A program made the translations under genes and the position numbers. The notes below the pieces were generated by a model. It was not told the origin of the DNA and ran no database searches. It worked only from the letters and a program-made list of their open reading frames with translations. 64,000 nt of DNA from Heliopora coerulea. Taxonomy: Eukaryota > Cnidaria > Anthozoa > Scleralcyonacea > Helioporidae. Where the stretch lies: positions 248,001 through 312,000 of the forward strand of contig JASJOG010000107.1 in assembly GCA_030142905.1 (NCBI GenBank), written 5' to 3'. Every line of letters begins with the position of its first letter. Positions within the stretch are counted from its first letter, which is position 1. Below are positions 52,145 through 62,985 of this stretch, one piece after another.

Positions 52145-53372
52145 GGCTTATTATTATTGTTATTATTATTATTATTATTATTTTATCTTTCACAGCTTAT
52201 GCCGGTAGTATTTAATTATCCCTCGAAAACTGGCCACAACCAGTAGCTTAAGGTTCTGCGTTTTTTAGCCTTCCAAGTTCCTTCTCAATATTCTTGCTGT
52301 TCCAAGCAATGCCGTCTTTTGGAGAAGTTCTATTCTAATCTGCACGTCCAGTTTTTCAATCCACTTATCCAGTTTTCTACTAATTGCTCCCAAAGCACCT
52401 ATAACTATTGGCATTATCTAAATTTTCCTCATCGTCTACATTCTTTTTATTTCCCTTTTCAGGTCATCATATTTTTCCATTTTCTCTAATTCATTTTCAC
52501 CTATTCTACTATCTCCTGGAACTGCGATGTCCATAATCTTGCACTCCTTTTTCTTCTTTAACACCACCACGATATCAGGTCTTCTACATTCAATTAGACT
52601 ATCGCATTGTATGTTAAAATCCCATAGAATCTTAACTTCATCTGATTCAATGACTCCATTTGGTTGATGTTCATACCATTTTTCAGCTCGTTCTAACAAG
52701 TATAAACCACAAAGCTTCCAGTGTACAATACGAGCCACATTGTCATGTCTTTTGTACTCCTTTTGCGCTAGCTTCTTACATTTACTGATCAGGTGTGTTA
52801 CGTGCTCTCCCTTTTCACCACAAAGCCTGCAAAGTGGAGATTCAACCGTTCTATCTATGTGAAACTTGACATAATTTGTCTTGAGTGCTTGTTCTTGTGC
52901 AGCACATAGAAGTGCTTCAGTCTCCGGTTTCAAATCCCCTTTCTTTAACCACCACCATGTCTTCACCAAGTCTACCTGTACCTCTTCCCTAGATCTCTCT
53001 TATATTGTCCATACATTCTTTTGTCAGTCCAGGCTTTCTCCAGATCTTCTCTTATTTTCCTTTTAAAATTTTCCTTTACTTCGCACCCTTCTGTTTCAAT
53101 CACATTTGTCTTGGCAACTTGTTGTAGGAGTGGTTCCACACTGTTCTTTACATACCACCCCAAACTGTTCTCTTCCGCACTGATGCATTCTTCACAACTA
53201 ATCAATCCTCTTCCACCTTTTTCCCTTTGTAAATATAATCTGTGGATGTCACTTTTTGGATGAAAAGCACCATACATTGTCATCAGTTTACGCGTTTTGG
53301 AATTCATTGCAGCTACTTCTGCTTTACTCCATTTCAAAATACCAGCCCCATACCTCAGCAGCGCAACAGCCC
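52145..53372 (-). mobile_element. Non-LTR retrotransposon, 3' part with zinc finger and endonuclease domain
   Basis: Two - strand frames (53337-52972 and 52969-52436), separated by one frame disruption, encode a post-RT region (HRLYLQREKGGRGLISCEEC), a Cys-Cys-His-Cys finger CRLCGEKGEHVTHLISKC and a restriction-like endonuclease core RRPDIVVVLKKKKECKIMDI, matching PD-(D/E)xK. This domain order is typical of the R2/R4/NeSL group of non-LTR elements. The 3' end is a (TAA)n run at 52146-52185. The 5' side stops at a (ATC)n repeat. It is not active: 5'-truncated and frameshifted. Confidence 0.85.
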
Positions 53373-53373
53373 A

Positions 53374-53378
53374 TTATT

Positions 53379-53413
<35 letters not shown>

Positions 53414-53455
53414 TATTATTATCATCATCATTATTACTATAACTACTTTTATTAT
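53374..53455. repeat. (ATC)n/(ATT)n trinucleotide repeat
   Basis: catcatcatcat then attattatcatc, abutting the 5'-truncated end of the retrotransposon fragment. Confidence 0.93.
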
Positions 53456-53764
53456 TACATCATTACAAGCGCATAGCCTTGAGTTCGCGCTTTTGGACTC
53501 TGTGCTATCTATGCAACTGTCCTATAGAAGGCAGCTTGTTAAATATGAAGCATGTTGCCGAGTCTAGTGAGAAATCTTGGCTATATTAACAATTTATAGA
53601 AATAAAAATAAGAGATACGACCGGGACATACGGGCAATATAAGAATTGATCCCTTGTTTCTAAAACGCAAAAACCTATGTGCTGGGAAAATCCAATAAAT
53701 TAGATGACCGTCCTTACAAGCTTGTGCACATACTCAACTCTGAGTGCTTTTGGGAAAAGGTACA

Positions 53765-53905
53765 TTAACCCAATCAGATACAACTAAACCGCTCTTCCCA
53801 GAGGTCCACAGAGAACCGTTACTTACAGGTCCAGTTTTGGTACAGAAGGAAACTAGAGTACATGAAATAACTTTGTCAGGTATAACTAACGTTTCTTTCT
53901 AAATG
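53765..53905 (+). mobile_element. SINE-like dispersed repeat, copy 3 (decayed)
   Basis: It shares acccaatcag, ttcccagaggtccacagag, cagaaggaaactagagtac and taactaacg with copies at 10332 and 31383. 53950-54060 may be a further decayed copy (ataaccctgttac, cctaaaagttctgg). Confidence 0.45.
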
Positions 53906-55448
53906 TGCGGTAAAGATAGCCCTCATAGACCCACAGTCTTTGAGTATGGGGAAGCCAGACTATCTAGATAACCCTGTTACAAGTAAACTGTTTTTCCTAA
54001 AAGTTCTGGAAAGATTATAACTCAAGGGTCCACCGTCAGGACGAAAAAACTACCGTATAAACAAGTCAGTAACAATTAGACCTGTGCTAGCTTAATTTAC
54101 GATCATCCTCAACGCATTGAGTGAGCATGTAGCTTAATTTCTACATGTTTTATGGATTCAAGCGCATAACAGTTTTTTCATTATAAGATTAACGCCGAAG
54201 GGAAGCGAAAAAACTTAACTGGACGTCAGGCATGTAATTCAATTATGAACCGCAGACTACAATACCCACTCATCACCAAATACTACAAAACTCATCACGA
54301 CAAGACTTTGATTAAGTTTTGAATCGTCCTGAAGAAGTTAGAATAACCTTTGAAAAGAAAAACTAATTGTTTAAAAGCAAATACATAAGCAACCGATCGT
54401 GAATTACTCGACGACATAACGCAATATCTTTGAATGATTACGAAAGATTGATCCAACATTGAAGGTGATTAAGGCAATCGCCATCATGCCGCGCAATCCG
54501 AAATTAACGTACACAGTGCGAAATTGGTTCACAATGGTTTAAAATAAACGTATAGAAGATTAGCCTCACGCTGAGATGCAGCGTAAGACTTTCAACAAAT
54601 AAATTGGTTTTAATACTGTCGCCAAATCACCTGAAAAGTTTGACATGAGAATAACAGTATCTATTTAAACTTTCAAACACAATAAATCCTTTGGTTTTGA
54701 GGCCTTTCGGCAACGGCAAAGACCATCTGCTTTCATTTCGCAAATTATTATTCTGAGACTGATCAATTTATCTTCGTTTCGAAGCGAATGTCTAATGTTT
54801 TTTTTAATTAAAGAGCGGGGAGCAAAGATGTGCGAACTAAGAGAACAGGAGCCAAACGGTAACCATGAGAAGACTTTCGATTATTCAAAGCTTGTCAAAG
54901 GATTAGGGGATTCAAAGACCAAAGCCTACAGCAACACAGGAGGGAAGAAAACTAGTCGTTTTGCGTGAGTACAAATTCGTACTGCGTTTGTTTTTGTAAA
55001 ACGCGCTGTTTGCCCTGAATGAATTAAAGTTAGGAAAAACAACGAAGTCACAAGAGAAATCGTGGTACCAGACACAAAATCGTGACTTATTTTGTTAACG
55101 ACGACGAGGTAAGTCATGTTTTTTCTCTGTTCCCAAACGTCTTGGTCACGAAAAGATACGACATTAGGACAAACTTTTTATGTATCTTCAAAATTAAAAA
55201 TAAACGTTCCCACATCGACTGTTATAATAGCAAAACGATAACAGGAACACAAATAGGAAAACTGTGAATTCCATAAAAGGTAGTTGTCTTGTCATATTGT
55301 TTTTCTCAACTTCACAAATTCTTCGAGAATGTCACATGCTATCACATCATTGTAACTCAATATAAGGTATTTTTGTTTAAAAATTAATACGAACGTTGTA
55401 ACGACATAAAGATAGGTAATGTTGATCGAGTTTTAAACCCTCTAATTT
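53906..55448. other. Stretch without recognised features
   Basis: AT-rich sequence with no supported open frame, RNA gene or named repeat. Short frames such as 54926-55117 (-) lack domain character. Confidence 0.55.
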
Positions 55449-55489
55449 GCCGTGCCGAGACCTACATATACAGAGGTGCTCGGCACGGC
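55449..55489. repeat. Short G/C-rich hairpin
   Basis: gccgtgccgag (55449-55459) pairs exactly with ctcggcacggc (55479-55489), with a 19-base loop. gccgtgccc recurs at about 55574. It lies 330 bp upstream of the receptor start codon, so it could be a transposon end or a regulatory hairpin. Confidence 0.6.
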
Positions 55490-55822
55490 TAAATGTTCAG
55501 ATATGGAGTACCAAATTTTAAGAAGTCCGCACCGTTTGTACCGTGAAATATCACCCGTGTAAAAATTTTCGCCATGCCGTGCCCAAAATGTTAACGGTGT
55601 AAACGGAGTTAAAGTTATAAAACCAGTAGACCCTTAATTTAATACGCTGGCGTTGCTCCACAGCCAGCTCCCAAGAGGGACATTCTCAAGCGCTAGCTCT
55701 TGTGCAAATTGTGGGTGACTTTTATCACTTGGTTACCCATGTCTTTCCCATTTCAGAGAACTGCAACTAAAGCACACCGCCGATGAATATCCTGGCAGAA
55801 TATTGCTGACATAGATCTGGGA

Positions 55823-56218
55823 ATGGATCAGCTACGGCACTTGTTTTTCCTACTGCAGTGGGCGATCATCATTCTAACAAAATCTACGACTGCACAGCAG
55901 CACCAAACAAAACTCACAATTTTGTACTTAACCGATTCGACACTGACAGCGAACAAAGCGCGATTGTTTGAAAGCTTTCTGGATAAAATATCGAATACCA
56001 CAAGTTTAAGAAGAAAAGTTGAATTACGAAGCCAAGTTCTTCCAAAAGATTCTCGTACTTTGCTACCGATCTTACGCGTCCTCAACAGCTCTATCGCCTG
56101 GACGGGAATTGGTATTGTAGTTTTGGACCTCCAAGGAGATAACTTGAGAACCATATCTCTTTTTAGCTGCTTAGGACTTCTGTTTGACATCAGAACTCGA
56201 CCAGCCGAGGAAGACAAA
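55823..56218 (+). CDS. Glutamate receptor (plus gene) exon 1: signal peptide and amino-terminal domain
   Basis: 396 nt, exactly the length of exon 1 of the paralogue, ending EEDK at the donor gtaagttta. The start is the first ATG and is followed at once by the hydrophobic signal. Confidence 0.9.
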
Positions 56219-59200
56219 GTAAGTTTATGAGAAATGTATTTGTTTGAACAGTTTGTTTTAAAGGGAACTATGAAATTACGTAAATTACCATCAAATAACG
56301 TAACCATAATCAAGGTCTTTGAAGCCTTTTGAGTGACAGTTGAAGCCTATAGACACCAGAAAAAGTTTCTCAAAAACTTCCCAAAATTGGTAGATAGTAC
56401 AGGCTAAAGTTCGAACACATACGCCAAAGATTCTTCAATAAAAAGGAAACTTCAAACAAACCTTTGGCAAGCTTAAATCCTCAGATGTGCCGAGCCCGGT
56501 GACAAGGATTTAAACCCATAACTTTGTGATGAGACAGTCTCACTCGGCGAAACACTTTAACCGTTCAGCAACAAGGGAACAGATTCAAGGTTTAAAATGG
56601 TCATTGGTTGGAATGTCAGACATATTAAGCACTTTCAGCAGGCCAGGAAGGCAATGGCAATAAATAAAATGGTAGGTATTTTAGCGCAGGATGAAGCCCA
56701 GCTGTAACTTATGATGCAAAGAACTCATAGCTCCCTCCGGCTCGTAGCAGACTTCTCAATTTTACTCTGGCTAACGCCAGACCATTTTACTCGTCAAGGG
56801 AAGACGTTTCGGACAGGAAAGGGTCAATGTCATCTCGCCTCTTAAACGGTTTGAGCAATTCTAGGTAAACGTTTGATACTGAAACGACCAACGGGTTCAT
56901 GCCTTCCAAAAGCTGAGGTTTTGATTTTTTTTGATTGGCTGAGCGATATTGCTTTGAAACATTTTTGAGCACAAATGTTCAAATCAACATATAAAAATAT
57001 CTTAATTAGATCATTTTCTTCTCTAGACGTTCACGAGGACCATTACAGTGAAACCATCAATCACGCAGCTCCACAAAGCAGTGGACCGGATCTTTGGTGA
57101 AATAGGGTGGATCTCGATGGCGGAAATTGAGTGCCACTCACGGAATGATCCAGGTATTGAGAAAATGAAGCAGGCATTAAATGCCATAAAAGAGAGCAAG
57201 TTCAGGTTCATGTTTGTAAAATGTTTGGATAGCATAGATCTTGTTCTTAAATACGCTACAACGATTGGTCTGACAAGCAGTGACTATAGATGGGTATTTC
57301 CTGGAATTCGCAACTTAAAAGACATCAACGCCTACTTACCGAGGAACGTCATAGGAATTGATTTGCCTGGGACTCCAATCAGATATGGGTCTACTGGCGA
57401 AGAGAACATCTTGTTTTTGAAGGATGTACTGTCCGTCCTAGAAATGACGTTGACAGAGAACTCTGAGAAATTGAGTATGGAAAACGAATGGACCTCCAAA
57501 CGATTTACCACACTTTTAAGAAGGTGAGATCGAAAAAACATGTCGCAGACTACTCTTCAAGAAAGCTTAATGTTTTGACTGCTAACATATTAGCAGTCAA
57601 AACATTATCAGTATATTATAATATTTCAGAATCATCCTCAGAGATACATGCGCAGATATTTTTCACGATCATCTGACACTACCGAAGGTGTGAGTTCAAA
57701 TCCCGCTCGAGTCAACATTTTTCAGTTGACTTCGGCAGTGTCAGATTATCATGAAAAATATTATAATGTATTCCACAATATATAAAACGAGGAAGCCGAA
57801 CCTTTTTATTACTTTTTGAACATTTTCCAACAAAATACCGTCCTTTTAATTCGTTATGTCGCAAGGTTTACCTTATATAAAAATGGCATTCATTCAGAAA
57901 GCAATTAACACTAAACCTGGGTTACAATCAACGTCTTTTTTTCCCCTAGTTTGTTTTTTTTTTTCCAAAAAGCTGACTTTTCTCGGCAATATTCTCCAAA
58001 TTTTGTCCACATAATGCTCGCTATATCCAAGTACTAGGGCTCTCTCCTTTACGGGGATGAGTCCAGCCCAAGTGTGATACAGAACAATTATTCACCAAAG
58101 TGGAGGTAAATATGTACACTATTCACCGACACTGAGGTGAATAATTGTGTTAACATATACCTCGCACAAATGTATTAACATATACTTTTTCTAAATTTTT
58201 AAAACAATTTTACGGAATGTCGGTTTGTCGCCCACCCATCTCATTTGTAAACAAAACATTTTGTAACACATCCCGAGTGTATTTATCGCTAAAAAGTAAA
58301 AGAAATACGTATTTTTGAATTATTTATTGCCAAATTTAGTTGCTTCTTTTGGTATTGTATGGCACGGCGAATTCGTTTATTTAAAAAAGGTTCTTCTTCC
58401 GTAACTTAAACAAAACTGGACGCCATCTTGTTTTGCTCGGAGGTGAACAGTGCAGGATATTCCGAGATAGGGGAACCAATCAGATTGCGCAAAAACACCA
58501 TCCACCTGCGAGGTATATACTAAACACAATCACTAATTTTGCCAACTTAGATATATCGTCAACCGAACATTTCCGGGACATACTGGAGACGTGATTTTCG
58601 ACCAGGAAGGTAGGCGCTCTGGCGAAGCATACGAAATATTTGAGTTGATAACATTCAAGGGGGAACAACAATGGCTTCCAATTGGCTCACTAGAGAGGGG
58701 AAATGTAAACATACAGTTCAACCAATGGAGGTTAGACAATAATCGGAAATTCTCTGAAGTGCCGGAACTTAGAGTGGTTACGGTGTACAAGCCTCCGTGG
58801 ATAAAGTTTGCCGCGGAGCATCCTCGGTCTACGTCGACGGACGCCTGCTCCATCGGTCGTCGTTGCCGACGTTACACGAACGTAACGTATTCAACCCTCT
58901 CGGATATGGAATATGAAGACCATTGTTGCACCGGGTTCGTTATTGACTTTCTTGAGAGATTGGAAACAGATGCCGGATTTCGCGGAGTAGTACACCTGGC
59001 TAAGGATGGGAAGTTTGGAAGCAATGACCCGAAGACACAACGATGGAACGGAATGATCGGCGAACTGGTCAGAGATGAAGCCGACATGGCTCTGTCGTCA
59101 CTTACGATAACGGCCAAACGATCCAAAGTTGTGGATTTCACCTATCCTTTTACTGACGCTGCGATGGGCATTCTGGTATCAACGGAGCCAGTGTCGCACA

Positions 59201-62200
59201 GTATTTGGGAGTTTGTGTTTCTTGACACGTTTTCCGGTTCGTTGTGGATAGCACTGTTTGTAGCAGTACAGGTAATTTGAAGACATAAGACGAAAACGAT
59301 ATACTGTACTTGACTAAACCAACAAAGGCGAGAACAAGAACAATAACAATAACGACTACAAGCCCACGACAACAACAACAATAAAATATATAATATTCAA
59401 ATATATATATCTGACTACAACATTATTAACATATCGCGGCTGTTGCCTAGGTCGTACATATGGCAAACTTGCACCTCAGCTCACCACCTGCGTCTTGGTA
59501 GCTGAATGGTTTGAGCGTCTCACCGGTCATCAGAAAGTTGCGGGTTCGATCCCCGGACTACGGCCGAGAAATCGTTTTTCTGTAGATAGAGCTTGACGAA
59601 CGTTCAATTATCATTCAAGATATTTTCAAGCTCCCACATTTCCAAAATATATATCTCAATAAAATCAGTGGCAATGAAGTAACAACAATAGCAACAAACA
59701 GCAGAACCAAAAGTAGCAACTGCAAAAAGAACAACAATAATATCAACAGCAACAGCAGCAACAGACAGGAAGAAGAACAGCACCACAAGAAGTGACAACA
59801 AACACGAATTCAACAACAATAACAACAATAACAGCAGCCACAACAACAGTAACAATAACAACAGTAACAACAGCAACAACAACAACAACAACATCAATAA
59901 CATCAGCAATAACAACAATAATATCAACAGCAATGACAACCACAGCAACAACAGCAGCAACAACATTACGAGCACCAGTTTTAGCAACAACAGCAAAACA
60001 ACAATAGCTGTAACAGTGACAAGAATACCAAAACAAACCTTGATAAAACAAATTGCCATTAAAAACCTAACGAAATTTAACGTTGAACATACTATTACTT
60101 TCAGGTTGTCATTGTAGTCCTATGGTTAGCTGAACGACTGCGACAAAGACGACGATTCATCAACAACCCATACAACCGAGATAACTCAATCAGTTGTACT
60201 GACATCATCAACTACACTTGGTCCCTCGTCTTTCAGAAGGCATCCGAAGAAGTCGGCCCCACCACTTTAGGAGGACGAACAGTCGCCGCACTGTTTGCGT
60301 TCTGTACTATCATTGCCTGCAGCTCGTTCACGGCTAATTTGGCCGCGATTAAAGTTTCAGAAAGAGACGGTATTAGTATAACTGGGATCCACGATAGCAA
60401 GGTGAGAAAAGAAAAAAAAGACCTCGGTCCTAGTGTAAAAAACAGGAATGAAAAAGACTTAAAAACGTTCAGAATAATGCACAAAAACCGCTCAGTGTTT
60501 AAAGATGACCATACTACGAAAGGTCTTCCTAAAAACAAAATAAAAAAAGTTTGAAAGTGGAGAATTCTGCCAACAATCAAGAGAACAGGCCAAAGTTTCG
60601 AGTAAAAGCCTTCCATCAGAAAGAGACTTTCATCGTGAAAGGCTTTCCCTCGAAACATCAATATCTTGTTCTTCGTTGTTTTACACAGTACAACTTTTGA
60701 CCCTTTTCTACTTCGTTCAGAACTGCCTTTCCAGCACTCCATTTTTGATAATCCTGTCGATTTTTTTAAACATCAAGGTCTTCTATCAATTTACGAGATA
60801 GATCAATGTAATTCCAGTCATCAGAGGCAGGGGAGATCACAATCCACAGTCTCCATCGACGTATAACATAAGTCTTTCTAATGTTATCTTTTCCCTCGTT
60901 GAAACTAAAGCTTTTCCCTCCTTATAGTTTCAAAATTCCAACGGTGATTTCACATTTGGGACCCTTGCTGATTCATCCAACATTGATTTCTTCCGTGACA
61001 GTGAGGATTCAGCATTTCAGAGAATTTACCAACAACTGAAAAATAACGTTGTGTCGACTGAAGCGGAAGGAGCAATGAAGGTGGCCAACAGGTACTGTGG
61101 GTGGGTCCCGTCAAGTCATTTTCCGTCGTTCCTCTTTCTCTCTGGTTCTTTGTTTTTGTGAGCTTACCGATGAATCTGAGCGTACCTTGGTGTCTGTATG
61201 TCTGTGTGTCAGTATGCCTGTGTCTCTGTGTCAATGTCTGTGTTCTTTACTGAACCTGACGTGTCAGTGGTTGTCAGTGTCGATGAGTCTGTCGCAGTGC
61301 ATCTGTCGGTGTGTTAATGTGACTGTGTCAAGGTGTCTTTGTACTTCTCTCAGACAGGCGTATGTTTGTCAATGTGTGAATGTCTGTATCAGCGTATCTG
61401 TTGGTGAGTTAACGTATCTGTATGTCTGTGTCAGTGCCTGTCAATGCGTCCGTGTACTTTTCTCAAACTGGCGAGCAAGTCTGTATCAATGTGTCTATCA
61501 ATGTATCCGTCAGTGTTTCAACCTCTGAGCCAGTGCGTCTGTGTGTACTTCTCTCAAACTAGCGTGTGTCATTGTGTCTGTGTCAGTGTAATAGTCGGTG
61601 TGTTAATGAGTTAATGTGCCAAATTGTCGGAGTGTCTCTGTTTTTCTGTCCGCGCGCTGGTGTATCAATCAGTTGGAGTGTCTGTCTCTCTGTCTGTCCG
61701 CCTGTCATCCTTTTTTCTTTCATTCTTACGTCCTTTCCCTCTCTTTAATCAATAGTGCTTCGGGTTGCACTACTAAAAACCGAAGCCGACTGACAATTTG
61801 AAGTAATACAGTAGAAAAAATACTCCGTATAGAATCATCTTGAGAACTCAAGATATGAGTAAATGCAAGACGGGAACTAAACTGGTAATATTTCGGCTTT
61901 ATTACAAAGTCATTATCAAAGCTAATAATTTACAAACAAGCTGCTACTCATATACTACGACGGGAAGATATGACGTAATCAGTGGACAATAAAAGCAAGC
62001 AAGGAGTTGACTCTCTTTCCGTAATCTACACTGTCAGTCCATGTAAAATAGCACCTCCATTTAGAATACATTCTATCATCTCTTTTGTCTTTTGTTCACA
62101 ACGTGTAATTACATCTGGTATTTTCCACTGATGATGTCATCTCTTCACGTCGTAGTATATTTACGCAAAATTGGCCCAGTAATATTTCGTCTGAACACTT

Positions 62201-62985
62201 TATTCGATGGTTGGGGATGTTTTCATAGCCGAATCAAACAAAAACTGAAGATTAAAGTCGTGTAAAAACTTGTAAAGGACTGGAACTGAGGTACAAGACC
62301 GCCAAGAGGACTGAAACTGACGTACAAATTTTTCCTCCATGAGCGGCCATCTTGGCTTCACTTTTTGCTCGAGCAAATGACTGGGAGTTAGCATTCCAGA
62401 TATAGAAATCGTGTTCCTTGATCCAATGTTATTTCTGCTGACAGGCAATGGTCTGCGTTCATCAACGACATACCTCAATTGACGTATCTGGTTTCCAACC
62501 AGACCCAGTGCCGTCTACAGATTGTAGGTGATCCATTCTTCTTTGCCGGCTACGGCATTGCGTTGCAAAAAAACTCAAGCTGGAACACTCGCCTCTCCCT
62601 GATAATGACACGCCTGCTCCGTGATGGATTCATTCATAGCTTGCACTCAAAATGGCTCTCATCAACCTGCGGCGATTCGGCGAATCCCAGCACTGAAAAG
62701 ATGGGCGTCAACGACATAGGTGGTGCATTTCTCATAGTTGGTTTCGGATGCATAGCCAGCGGTATCCTTCTCGGCTTGGAATACTTGGTTTGGCGTACTG
62801 TGGCCGCAGGAGCGAGACCCATCAACGAGGATACACAAAGACGAAATTTAAACCAAACCTTGAGCTCTTTCACTAAAGTGTTCACGCTGTGGGATGTAAA
62901 CAATTCGACGAAATCACCCCCGTACGCTGAAGCAACGTTAAGGAACTTCAGAACACTCACACAACGAAGACATCCGGGAGATTAA
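55823..62985 (+). CDS. NMDA-like ionotropic glutamate receptor subunit, 6 exons, 871 aa
   Basis: Join 55823-56218, 57027-57523, 58551-59271, 60105-60401, 60928-61091, 62445-62985; 2,616 nt, all phases agree. Signal peptide (MDQLRHLFFLLQWAIIILTK); an amino-terminal domain of about 300 residues; S1 with HCCTGFVIDFLERLETDAGF, WNGMIGELVRDEADMAL and LTITAKRSKVVDF; M1; pore loop WSLVFQKASEEVGP; M3 [11 protein letters not shown]2 with FGTLADSSNIDFF and FINDIP; M4 (GGAFLIVGFGCIASGILLGL); and a C-terminal tail of about 65 residues, far longer than in the minus-strand paralogue. It should form or join a glutamate- or glycine-gated cation channel. It has one more intron than the paralogue (within M1). 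Confidence 0.94.
56219..57026 (+). other. Intron 1 of the plus glutamate receptor gene
   Basis: 808 bp. It contains a tctggctaacgccag repeat copy at 56761-56829. The acceptor is cattttcttctctag. Confidence 0.75.
56761..56829 (+). repeat. Dispersed short repeat, copy C
   Basis: It shares tactctggctaacgccagac and ttttactcgtcaaggg with copy A (3280-3352), and caggaaagggtcaatg with copy B (11198-11267). Confidence 0.6.
57027..57523 (+). CDS. Glutamate receptor (plus gene) exon 2: amino-terminal domain
   Basis: 497 nt, phase 0 in and 2 out. It has QLHKAVDRIFGEIGWISMAE and DYRWVFPGIRNLKDINAYLP, parallel to [17 protein letters not shown] in the paralogue. It ends TLLR plus AG before gtgagatc. Confidence 0.9.
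57569..57770. mobile_element. Nested inverted-repeat element
   Basis: An exact 16-bp inverted pair (aatgttttgactgcta / tagcagtcaaaacatt) at 57569-57606 is followed by a larger foldback at 57611-57770. That has outer arms attataatatttc / gaaaaatattataat and inner arms atcatctgacactaccgaag / cttcggcagtgtcagattat. Between the inner arms lies a box-B-like gagttcaaatcccgctc. Confidence 0.7.
58156..58517. mobile_element. MITE-like element with tatacctcgca ends
   Basis: The left end tatacctcgca is mirrored by tgcgaggtata at the right. It is about 360 bp with no coding frame and ends 33 bases before an exon. Confidence 0.45.
58551..59271 (+). CDS. Glutamate receptor (plus gene) exon 3: S1 and start of M1
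   Basis: 721 nt, phase 2 in and 0 out. It starts (R)YIVNRTFPGHTGDVIFDQ, the region just before S1, and ends within M1 (LWIALFVAVQ) at the donor gtaatttga. Confidence 0.92.
59489..59645 (+). mobile_element. tRNA-derived SINE, best-preserved copy
   Basis: Box A (tagctgaatggtttgagcg) and box B (gggttcgatccccgg) are spaced as in a tRNA gene, followed by the tail agcttgacgaacgttcaatt and catttccaaaa. It is not a functional tRNA: the 5' and 3' arms do not pair into a full acceptor stem. Confidence 0.82.
59680..60005. repeat. (CAA)n/(CAG)n-rich repeat
   Basis: aacaacaacaac with interspersed cagcaacaac and aacaataacaac units. Frames on both strands here are repeat shadows. Confidence 0.93.
60105..60401 (+). 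CDS. Glutamate receptor (plus gene) exon 4: M1 end, pore loop, M3
   Basis: 297 nt, phase 0-0. It encodes VVIVVLWLAERLRQRRRF, the pore loop, [20 protein letters not shown] and ITGIHDSK at the donor gtgagaaaa. Confidence 0.93.
60579..60674. repeat. Imperfect hairpin with TCGAAAC core
   Basis: caaagtttcgagtaaaagcc pairs with ggctttccctcgaaacatca. The outer arms agaacagg and cttgttct extend it. It is related to 796-880. Confidence 0.65.
60928..61091 (+). CDS. Glutamate receptor (plus gene) exon 5: S2
   Basis: 164 nt, the same length and phases as exon 4 of the paralogue. It starts FQNSNGDFTFGTLADSSNID and keeps the Ser pair of the pocket. Confidence 0.92.
61180..61720. repeat. (TGTCTG)-rich degenerate repeat
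   Basis: Irregular gtgtctgtgtcagtg / tgtcaatgtgtctg units over about 540 bp. A tacttctctcaaactagcg block recurs near 61340, 61455 and 61550, giving a higher-order unit of about 100 bp. Confidence 0.85.
61880..62190. mobile_element. Element related to the foldback at 14947-15550
   Basis: It shares ggtaatatttcggctttatt and tacaaagtcattatcaaagc with that element. Inside, tactacgacgggaagatatg (61954-61990) is mirrored at 62124-62160 (catctcttcacgtcgtagta). A second agtaatatttcgtc lies at the right edge. Confidence 0.65.
62445..62985 (+). CDS. Glutamate receptor (plus gene) exon 6: S2 end, M4, C-tail, stop
   Basis: 541 nt, phase 2 in. It starts (R)QWSAFINDIPQL and includes FFFAGYGIALQKNSSWNTRL and the M4 segment. 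It ends LRNFRTLTQRRHPGD before the stop. The tail is basic and Ser/Thr-rich. Confidence 0.92.

Larger units (their letters stand above)
49543..55822. other. Region between the divergent receptor genes
   Basis: About 6.3 kb containing both promoters. Most of 50114-53372 is retrotransposon. 49543-50110 and 53906-55822 show no gene, only short open frames and a small hairpin at 55449-55489. No TATA box or shared regulatory motif could be named with confidence. Confidence 0.6.
57524..58550 (+). other. Intron 2 of the plus glutamate receptor gene
   Basis: 1,027 bp, holding a nested palindromic element (57569-57770) and a MITE-like element (58156-58517), with a T-rich stretch at 57935-57965. The acceptor is actaattttgccaacttag. 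Confidence 0.7.
59272..60104 (+). other. Intron 3 of the plus glutamate receptor gene, absent from the paralogue
   Basis: 833 bp interrupting M1, made almost wholly of a SINE (59489-59645) and (CAA)n repeats (59335-59395 and 59680-60005). The acceptor is atactattactttcag. Confidence 0.8.

Noticed and set aside
59489..59560. Functional tRNA gene
   Set aside because: Boxes A and B are present, but the acceptor stem does not pair and a SINE tail follows. It belongs to a repeat family.
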